Positions 58,550-64,000 of a stretch of 64,000 bases of DNA are shown here, one piece after another. The stretch lies in assembly GCA_964396245.1 (NCBI GenBank), contig CAYNEO010000013.1, positions 7,550 to 71,549 on the forward strand. Direction: 5' to 3'. Both the position numbers and the translations under genes were made by a program. Source of the stretch: CAYNEO01 sp964396245 (GTDB lineage: Bacteria; Zixibacteria; MSB-5A5; GN15; FEB-12). Under the pieces are notes generated by a model that ran no database searches, was not told the origin of the DNA, and saw only the letters and a list, made by a program, of their open reading frames with translations. Positions within the stretch are counted from its first letter, which is position 1, and every line of letters starts with the position of its first letter.

Positions 58550-59632
58550 GCCTGCGCCGGCGACGAGCTTCCGGACACGGGACCGTCGGTGCATGAGTAC
58601 GTTCTGTTCAGCCCTACCGACACGTTCTCATATCAGTATGATTCACTCGAGGGGACATTCGCGCTGTCTGACCTGGACAGTGTCGATATTACCGAGGTGC
58701 CGCTCGGACATGATTTCATAATTCGTGCGGGCGAGGATATGATTGTTGTCAAGGGCACGACCGATTCCAATCGGGTCATGCTCCTGTCGCCGACCGACAC
58801 GGTGCTGGAGATCATTCGGTTTTTCAAGGACAAGGTAGAGCTGCTCCGGGACTACTCGCAGTTCGGAACGGAGCCGGTCAAGGGGATCGACAGCTTCTAT
58901 TATGAACCATCGACCGACAGCCAACTGGTGGCACTGAGAGAGAAATACAATCTGGACTCGATAGCGGGCGACGGTGACGAAATCGAGCGGATTATCAACC
59001 TGATGGTCTGGGCGCATGGGGTGGTGCGGCATGACGGCAGTTCCAAGAACCCGGAGCCGAGGAACGCGGACAACCTGATTACAATTTGCCGGGAAGAGGA
59101 TCGCGGGGTGAATTGCCGGATGATGGCCACTATCCTCAACGAGGCATACCTGGCGACCGGTTTCAAATCGCGTCATATTACCTGCCTTCCATATGACAAG
59201 GCCGATCAGGATTGCCACGTGATTGACGCCGTTTTCGCCGAGGGTCTTCACAAGTGGCTGTATATGGACCCGACGTTCGAAGCGTACTGGATGGACAAGG
59301 ACAGCAACCTGCTGAGTATCGAGGAAGTGCGGATAATGATGATCGACGGCGAGACGCTACTGCTCTCGGGGAATGTCAACTGGAACGGCGAGCCATACGG
59401 CGAGAAGAACTATCGGGAGTACGTGGCCAAAAACCTGTTCCGCTTTTCATGTCCGCTGGTGAGCGAATACGGATATGAATCAAGCCCGGGTGATCATGTA
59501 TATGTTGACCTGATTCCGGTCGACTATGATCCGGACGCCGCGGGGACGGTGGATTCAACCGGCGAGACGGGCGATCAGTTGATCACGTATTACACTACCA
59601 ACGCGGGCTTTTTCTGGCAGATGCCGGACTAG
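58550..59632 (+). CDS. Transglutaminase-like lipoprotein, 5' end lost in the gap
   Basis: The frame is open from the first base after the gap: Ala-Cys-Ala-Gly-Asp-Glu, which looks like the end of a lipoprotein signal with the lipidated cysteine, so the signal peptide lies in the gap. A GTG at 58589 is only an internal codon. About 360 residues remain. The transglutaminase-type triad is visible: Cys in RGVNCRMMATILNEA, His in QDCHVIDAVF, and Asp in LYMDPTFEAYW. Relatives are cysteine peptidases or transglutaminases; the activity here is unknown. It lies 144 bases after the dGTPase gene across the gap. Confidence 0.8.
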   Translation, partial: ACAGDELPDTGPSVHEYVLFSPTDTFSYQYDSLEGTFALSDLDSVDITEVPLGHDFIIRAGEDMIVVKGTTDSNRVMLLSPTDTVLEIIRFFKDKVELLRDYSQFGTEPVKGIDSFYYEPSTDSQLVALREKYNLDSIAGDGDEIERIINLMVWAHGVVRHDGSSKNPEPRNADNLITICREEDRGVNCRMMATILNEAYLATGFKSRHITCLPYDKADQDCHVIDAVFAEGLHKWLYMDPTFEAYWMDKDSNLLSIEEVRIMMIDGETLLLSGNVNWNGEPYGEKNYREYVAKNLFRFSCPLVSEYGYESSPGDHVYVDLIPVDYDPDAAGTVDSTGETGDQLITYYTTNAGFFWQMPD

Positions 59633-59686
59633 AGCAGGGTTCAACTCGAAAATCGTCTACCCAAGTTGTGAAAAGCGATGCAGTGC

Positions 59687-59716
59687 CGCCGGTATGGGGA
59701 CGCGCCCATACCGGCG
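59687..59716 (+). terminator. Strong hairpin after the lipoprotein gene
   Basis: A perfect 12-base-pair stem (CGCCGGTATGGG with CCCATACCGGCG) around GACGCG. There is no T run, so it may protect the 3' end of the mRNA rather than terminate by itself. Confidence 0.5.
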
Positions 59717-59796
59717 TATCTGCTTGTATAGCAATCGATAAGTATCCACAATCGAATACCGGGCAAGAGGGCACAGTCCTTGCCTTATAGGCGGGC

Positions 59797-60177
59797 ATGG
59801 AATGCTTCTTTGGCTCGCTCTCACTGCCGAACGAAAACGACCTTGGGAAATCCTCGGTCGTTATGTTCACTATCCCGGAGATCGGGATTACGTTCAAGGC
59901 GCCGTTCGAGGCGGTTGATCCCGATCATTCCGACCTTGCGTCGCTATTGGCGCTTCTGGAGTTTATCGACTCCAACCAGAAGTACTTCTCCAAGCATACT
60001 TACCAGATCTATGGCAACAATCCGCGGATAATCAACCAGGTGAACCACCGGGAGCCGGCGCCGCCGATGTTCGCCGAGCTGCTCGAGCGCACTCGGAAAT
60101 ACCGCGACAAATACCGCTATTCGCTGGAGTGGGTTCCCTCGAGGGACAACTCTGCCTACGATTCGCTTTTAGATTGA
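59797..60177 (+). CDS. Small protein with degenerate RNase H-like features
   Basis: A 126-residue protein with no firm family. The arrangement SDLASLLALLEFIDSNQ, YQIYGNNPRIINQVNHREP, then AELLERTRKYRDKYRYSLEW and VPSRDNSAYDSLLD parallels the later strands and helices of RNase HI-type folds. There GDS and WVPR..N..AD are the usual motifs. The catalytic Asp of GDS is Asn here (GNN) and the first strand Asp is not visible, so it is probably not an active nuclease. It starts 165 bases after the lipoprotein gene and is 34 bases from holA. Confidence 0.55.
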   Translation: MECFFGSLSLPNENDLGKSSVVMFTIPEIGITFKAPFEAVDPDHSDLASLLALLEFIDSNQKYFSKHTYQIYGNNPRIINQVNHREPAPPMFAELLERTRKYRDKYRYSLEWVPSRDNSAYDSLLD

Positions 60178-60211
60178 CCATCCGTTCGGAGTCGCGTTAT
60201 ACTATGACGTG

Positions 60212-61198
60212 ATGACTCCCCAGCAGTTACTTGCGGACATTTCCGCCGGGAAATTCAAGCCGGTTTACTACTTCTTCGGCCAGGAGGATTATCGGATTAT
60301 CGAGGCCGAGAAGTACCTGGCCTCGCAGTTCTTGCCGAACCGGCAGCTGACTATCAACTATCGCCGACTGAACGGGAAGAAGACGTCGACGAATGACCTC
60401 ATCGCCGAGCTGTCGGTGTACCCGATGCTGGGTGAACGGCAGGTGTTTGGTATAACGGATTTCCAGAGCTACAAACCGACCGAGATAAAACGGATTCTCA
60501 GCCTCCTGACACCGGCTGACCCGAACCGGATAGTGGTGCTCAGCTCCCCCGCCGACAAGGCGCCGAAAAAAAACACGGCGTTTTTCAAAACGATGTCGCA
60601 GGCGGCGGAAGTGGTTGAGTTCCAGAAACTCACGCCCGGCGAGACACAGCGATTTGTGCGAGGCAAGCTTGAAAAGGCCGGTATGACGATTGAGCCCGGG
60701 GCGCTGCAACTGATCACGGAACTGATTGCCGGCAACCGGGGGGCGCTGGAGGCGGAAGTCGAGAAGCTCGTGAATTACAAGACCGAGGAGGGAAATACGA
60801 GCGTGACTGAGGAGAATATCCGCAGGCTTACCACCGGTTTCGAGGTCTACACGGTGTTTGATCTGGCCGATCATATCATTGCGGGCGATATCCGCAAGGT
60901 ATTGAACCAGATAGCGATGCTGACCGGCGAGGGGACCAACCCGACCGGGGTGCTGTGGCATCTGGGCAATCACTTTGTCTCGCTGTACCTTGTCAAGAAC
61001 GGGAAGCCGCTCGATGCCCGCCGCCGGTGGCTGACAAACCGGTTCCGGCAGCAGACCGGGAAATATTCAAACGCGGCCCTAGAGAAGATGATAATCGAGA
61101 TTGCCGAAACCGACTCGGCGCTTCGCCATGCCAGCGGCGTCAAGGGGGAGATGCAGCTCGAGAGCCTGGTACTGCAACTTATGCGGGCGGCCGGATAA
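60212..61198 (+). CDS. holA: DNA polymerase III, delta subunit
   Basis: A 328-residue clamp-loader subunit that opens the beta sliding clamp. The N-terminal domain (FKPVYYFFGQEDYRIIEAEKYLAS), VYPMLGERQVFGITDF and RIVVLSSPADK match the family. The C-terminal collar has GDIRKVLNQIAMLTGEG, PTGVLWHLGNHF and ALRHASGVKGEMQLESLVLQL. ATG at 60212 is taken rather than the GTG directly before it. The following sigma factor gene begins six bases after the stop, so the two are probably co-transcribed. Confidence 0.93.
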   Translation: MTPQQLLADISAGKFKPVYYFFGQEDYRIIEAEKYLASQFLPNRQLTINYRRLNGKKTSTNDLIAELSVYPMLGERQVFGITDFQSYKPTEIKRILSLLTPADPNRIVVLSSPADKAPKKNTAFFKTMSQAAEVVEFQKLTPGETQRFVRGKLEKAGMTIEPGALQLITELIAGNRGALEAEVEKLVNYKTEEGNTSVTEENIRRLTTGFEVYTVFDLADHIIAGDIRKVLNQIAMLTGEGTNPTGVLWHLGNHFVSLYLVKNGKPLDARRRWLTNRFRQQTGKYSNAALEKMIIEIAETDSALRHASGVKGEMQLESLVLQLMRAAG

Positions 61199-61204
61199 CA
61201 AGTC

Positions 61205-61810
61205 ATGGAAGAAAGAATTCGGGAAGAAAGCGGCGAGGACACTGTAGATAATACGGATACGGGTAAGTCGGTCGAGCAGAAACTGATCGAGGCGGCCCAG
61301 AATGGCGACAAGAAGGCTTTCGGGCAGATCGTCAGGCTGCACCAGAAGAGGGTGTTTCGGCTTATCTATGGTTTGACGGGGTCGTTTGACCAGACGGAAG
61401 ATATTGTGCAGGAAGCATTTGTGAAGGCGTGGGGAGCGCTGAAGACATTCCGCACCGAATACGCCTTTTATCCGTGGATAGCTAAAATCGCCCGCAACCT
61501 GGCCTACAACCAGATTCGCCGCGAAGAAAAGAAAGACTCGCTCGACAGAATTCAGGAAAAGGGGTTTGACCCGGAATCGACCGAACTCGGCCCGCTGGAA
61601 CAGATGCTGGATGATGAAGGTCAGAGAAGGTTCTATCAGGCACTTATGGCGCTTCCGGTGCAGTACCGGACGGTGTTTGTTCTCCGCCACATAGAGGAGA
61701 TGGATTACGCCGAGATTGCCAGCTACCTGAAAATACCGCCCGGGACAGTCGACTCGCGACTCTACCGGGCGCGGAAGCTCCTGATGGAAGAGTTGAAGGA
61801 TTTACTGTAG
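61205..61810 (+). CDS. ECF-family RNA polymerase sigma factor (RpoE/SigW-like)
   Basis: A 201-residue sigma factor. An acidic N-terminal extension of about 25 residues precedes region 2 (QTEDIVQEAFVKAWGALKTF, YPWIAKIARNLAYNQIRRE). Region 4 is LPVQYRTVFVLRHIEEMDYAEIA with PPGTVDSRLYRARKLL. It differs clearly from the other ECF factor in this window. The next gene, six bases on, encodes a membrane protein with an anti-sigma-like N-terminus, so the pair is probably one regulatory module. Confidence 0.94.
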   Translation: MEERIREESGEDTVDNTDTGKSVEQKLIEAAQNGDKKAFGQIVRLHQKRVFRLIYGLTGSFDQTEDIVQEAFVKAWGALKTFRTEYAFYPWIAKIARNLAYNQIRREEKKDSLDRIQEKGFDPESTELGPLEQMLDDEGQRRFYQALMALPVQYRTVFVLRHIEEMDYAEIASYLKIPPGTVDSRLYRARKLLMEELKDLL

Positions 61811-61815
61811 CGTTT

Positions 61816-63078
61816 ATGGACGAGTCATATTTTAAAGACAAGTTGTCGGCCTATCTGGACCGGAGCCTTCCTCCGGAAGAGATGGCGATGATGGAGAAAT
61901 ATATCGAAGAATCGGAGGAAGCCCGGCGGATACTGGCCGAGTTCGAGAAACTCAACAAGCTGGTCGAGCGGTATCGCGACCTTGGTGACGACGATTACTG
62001 GGAGAAATCGGCGCAGAGGATCGAGCAGGCAATCGGCCTGGAGCCGGAAACCGAGGTCACGGATATTTCACCGCAAAAGGGCCGACGGGGGCTGATGTGG
62101 AAAATTGTCGCAGTAGCGGCATCGGCGGCGCTTCTGACTATTATTGGATTGCATCAGGATGAGATCTTCCACTACGAAGATTCCGGCAAGCCGCAGATAT
62201 CGCCGGTAATACCAAAAGATGAACAACCGACTGTCTCGGATTCACTGGTAACCGACAGGGGGCAAATCGAGGATCAGGCGGAAGCGGGACAGGGGACGCC
62301 GGCCGAGACTGACCTGGAAATATCGATCGATACCGCCGCACCCTCGGCGCTGTCGTCGGAGCCGGAAGAATTGACGGCGCCTTCAGAGGGTAAGTCCGCG
62401 ATTTCTGCCCCCACAACGCCCGAGGTCACCGCCGATCATATGGCAGAGACTCCGCCTCCCGCCGCCGCGGAGAGCGAGCAGCCGTCTAGTCAGAAGACGA
62501 AAATCACGAAATCGCCGACCACCACGACCGCCCCCGAGGAATCCGCCACGCCGCAAATAAGCATGCCGACTCCGGTGCCGCCTGAGACTACGATGGCAAA
62601 ATCGAATTACAAGTCACCACCAAAGGGTGTCTCGCTGGGAGCGCTTGGGCGTCCATCGGAGTCGAGCGGTTACTTCCCTCCGCAGAGTAAGTCATATACG
62701 GGTGAGATCAAGCAGTCAGCCAAACGAACGACAGCGCAAGCTCCCGCGCCGGCAGAAAATGTCGACAGCCTTCTGGCGTTTTACCGGGCGCGTCGGGTCG
62801 AAATAGAATCCAACCTCGGACAGAGGAAAGAGCAAAAGTCGCTGAACGCGTTTGATAAGCGGCCTCGGAGTGAAGAAGCGACGGTCGAGAATACGCGCAA
62901 GATCGAACTCGAGAAAGAACTGATCACGACCTGCTATGAGATAGCGCGGCTGACCGGTAACGAATCGGAGTACAAAGAGGTTGTCGGGACCATCAGGCAG
63001 GTAGCGGGGGATGTCAATTCGCCGAATATGGCGCTGGCGGAAGATTATCTGAAAAAACTGCACACCGTCGGTCAGTAA
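61816..63078 (+). CDS. Putative transmembrane anti-sigma factor with long extracytoplasmic region
   Basis: A 420-residue protein. The first 65 residues (KDKLSAYLDRSLPPEEMAMMEKYIEE and ARRILAEFEKLNKLVERY) match the helix pattern of anti-sigma domains, but the zinc-binding HxxxCxxC is missing. One transmembrane helix (about 95-113, WKIVAVAASAALLTIIGLH) follows. Residues of about 130-300 are a low-complexity Pro/Thr/Ser/Glu-rich stalk. The last 110 residues are charged and helical (LDNL-type heptads around RARRVEIESNL, KIELEKELI). Anti-sigma function is inferred from position after the ECF gene. Confidence 0.68.
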   Translation: MDESYFKDKLSAYLDRSLPPEEMAMMEKYIEESEEARRILAEFEKLNKLVERYRDLGDDDYWEKSAQRIEQAIGLEPETEVTDISPQKGRRGLMWKIVAVAASAALLTIIGLHQDEIFHYEDSGKPQISPVIPKDEQPTVSDSLVTDRGQIEDQAEAGQGTPAETDLEISIDTAAPSALSSEPEELTAPSEGKSAISAPTTPEVTADHMAETPPPAAAESEQPSSQKTKITKSPTTTTAPEESATPQISMPTPVPPETTMAKSNYKSPPKGVSLGALGRPSESSGYFPPQSKSYTGEIKQSAKRTTAQAPAPAENVDSLLAFYRARRVEIESNLGQRKEQKSLNAFDKRPRSEEATVENTRKIELEKELITTCYEIARLTGNESEYKEVVGTIRQVAGDVNSPNMALAEDYLKKLHTVGQ

Positions 63079-63122
63079 CCATATCGTATCCACGTAACAT
63101 GCTGCGGGACGGTCGAATTTGC

Positions 63123-63148
63123 GTAACCTTCGGCGCCCCGTCCGCGTA
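63123..63148 (+). promoter_or_regulatory. Candidate ECF-type promoter for the PspC module
   Basis: GTAACC (63123-63128) and CGTA (63145-63148) are 16 bases apart, close to the SigW-type form. A TATACT at 63147-63152 could instead be a sigma-70 -10 box, but it has no good -35. Confidence 0.4.
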
Positions 63149-63189
63149 TACTGTAGGTGATAGACTGCTCTGAGAGAGGAGGAGAGAGA

Positions 63190-63636
63190 ATGGAAAAACA
63201 CCTCTATCGATCGCGCCAAAACCGGATACTGGGCGGTGTATGCGGCGGAATAGCCGAATATTTTGGTCTTGATCCGACCCTGGTCCGAATTATCACGGTA
63301 TTGCTCATGCTGCTGCCGGGAATCGGCGTACTTACCTACGTTATCCTGTGGATAGTTATTCCTCCGAGACCGATCGGTGAAGAGATCGAGGAATCGACCA
63401 AACCGCTGTCATCGACCAACAGGTACCTTCCGGGAATAATCCTCATTGCCTTCGGTCTTTTGTTGCTTTTCCGGGAATACGTCTTTCATTTTACGTGGAG
63501 TGATTTCTGGCCGCTCGTGCTGATTGTGCTGGGCGTGGCCCTGATCATAGCCGGGAATGCCAGATCATCGGAACAGCATTCGTCCGAAATGCACTCGCAG
63601 CACATAAACGGACACAACGGAGGTGATGATCGATGA
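63190..63636 (+). CDS. PspC-domain membrane protein
   Basis: 148 residues from the ATG at 63190, behind a GAGGAGGAGAG site; the frame opens at 63157 but that part is the ribosome binding region. LYRSRQNRILGGVCGGIAEYFGLDPTLVRI followed by a hydrophobic helix (TVLLMLLPGIGVLTYVILWIVIPP) is the PspC domain, quoted here in two parts. Two further membrane helices (GIILIAFGLLLLFREYVF and FWPLVLIVLGVALIIAG) match the DUF5668-type extension. The tail is His/Ser-rich. PspC proteins act in envelope stress sensing. The stop overlaps the next gene (ATGA). Confidence 0.92.
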   Translation: MEKHLYRSRQNRILGGVCGGIAEYFGLDPTLVRIITVLLMLLPGIGVLTYVILWIVIPPRPIGEEIEESTKPLSSTNRYLPGIILIAFGLLLLFREYVFHFTWSDFWPLVLIVLGVALIIAGNARSSEQHSSEMHSQHINGHNGGDDR

Positions 63637-64000
63637 CGCCATCGCGACTTCGATGGGGCTTGATCCTGATTCAGATCGGGCTCCTGATTCTCCTGGTGAA
63701 TGTTGGCGTACTGAACTGGAACTTCACGATCGACCTGCTGTCGGCGATTCCGTTTTTTCTGATAGCGGTCGGTATCGAGAAGATTTTCACGCGTTCGAGG
63801 CTCCAGTTTATTTCCTACCTGGCGGTGCTGTTCATTTTCTTCGGCGGTTTGTATGTCGCTTACGAAGGCAGCTACGGTTCGGAGCGAACGAGTTATTTCA
63901 AGGAAACGACGTATCAACTGGACGCCAACCCGGAAGTCAAGACAATCAAGGCGGTGCTCAAGCTGGGTGAGGGTGATCTGACTATCCGCGACGCGACCGA
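63633..64000 (+). CDS. LiaI/LiaF-like membrane protein, truncated by window end
   Basis: An open frame of 122 codons that runs off the end of the window. Starting MTPSRLRWGLILIQIG, it has four hydrophobic stretches in the first 75 residues (LILIQIGLLILLVNVGVL, LLSAIPFFLIAVGIEKIF, FISYLAVLFIFFGGLYVAY). A beta-rich part begins after that (VKTIKAVLKLGEGDLTIRDA), as in the LiaF/toastrack family of envelope-stress proteins. Its ATG overlaps the PspC stop by four bases, so both are one envelope-stress unit. Confidence 0.75.
   Translation, partial: MTPSRLRWGLILIQIGLLILLVNVGVLNWNFTIDLLSAIPFFLIAVGIEKIFTRSRLQFISYLAVLFIFFGGLYVAYEGSYGSERTSYFKETTYQLDANPEVKTIKAVLKLGEGDLTIRDAT

Noticed and set aside
58256..58721. 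Open frames translated across the N gap on both strands
   Set aside because: They are artefacts of reading through unknown bases.
1..64000. CRISPR arrays, insertion sequences and tRNA genes
   Set aside because: No regular direct-repeat array, no transposase-like frame with terminal repeats, and no cloverleaf with a T-loop consensus was seen in any intergenic region.

Overview
The window reads as chromosome of a Gram-negative (diderm) bacterium. It carries a lipid A/Kdo operon, an outer-membrane PorV-like barrel, a lamin-tail protein with a CHU_C/FlgD-like C-terminus, several exported proteins and a lipoprotein. The fused lpxC-fabZ gene, a DUF2480-like protein and the PorV-like/CHU_C-like pair are typical of the FCB group (Bacteroidetes, Chlorobi and relatives). 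A candidate phylum such as Zixibacteria would fit, but that is inference from gene content only. A run of 100 Ns (58450-58549) shows that the sequence is a draft scaffold. I see no rRNA, tRNA, IS element, prophage or CRISPR array.

Layout. 1-1.0 kb: two small DNA-binding-type proteins. 1.1-10.9 kb: a tightly packed envelope operon (lpxC-fabZ, lpxA, Gfo/Idh/MocA oxidoreductase, lpxB, waaA, lpxK) running by overlapping start/stop codons into nadB and guaA. 11-16.5 kb: an alpha/beta hydrolase, a polyprenyl diphosphate synthase, a large vWA-type membrane protein and a saccharopine-dehydrogenase-like enzyme. 16.5-21.0 kb, minus strand: four consecutive, overlapping GspG-like pseudopilins carrying extra beta-sandwich domains, one with DUF2341 and LamG-type domains. 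This is the most unusual locus in the window. 21.1-22.9 kb: ferredoxin, DUF2480-like and A-type Fe-S carrier genes, divergent from an Rrf2/IscR-type regulator. 23.2-28.6 kb: cofactor genes pdxS, pdxT, lipA and ispH, with a DUF5131 gene and a TonB-like gene between pdxS and pdxT. 28.7-35.9 kb: CcmF-like protein, O-methyltransferase, an Spx/ArsC-like protein behind a long leader with two matching ECF-type promoter motifs, ETF-quinone oxidoreductase, a nitrilase-family enzyme and a small membrane protein.

35.9-44.9 kb: a PpiD/SurA-type foldase diverges from an M23 peptidase-like protein; then rhomboid protease, malic enzyme/phosphotransacetylase fusion, and a monocistronic mreB. 45.0-47.4 kb: ECF sigma factor, membrane anti-sigma candidate and two Spy/CpxP-like periplasmic proteins, which together look like an envelope or metal stress circuit. 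47.5-49.2 kb: exported metallophosphoesterase with a CBM9-like domain. 49.4-58.4 kb: RNase R, then a sigma-54 activator packed against a predicted outer-membrane barrel, a lamin-tail protein, a PorV-like barrel and a dGTPase-like gene. 58.5-64 kb, after the gap: a transglutaminase-like lipoprotein, a small RNase H-like protein, holA, a second ECF sigma with its anti-sigma candidate, a PspC protein and the start of a LiaF-like membrane protein.

The recurring theme is the cell envelope: lipid A synthesis, polyprenyl carrier, outer-membrane protein folding, surface appendages and stress sensing. Housekeeping cofactor and nucleotide genes are interspersed. Intrinsic terminators and sigma-70-like promoters divide the transcription units cleanly at several points, and these are listed individually. 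Function calls rest on motif recognition by eye; no database search was run.
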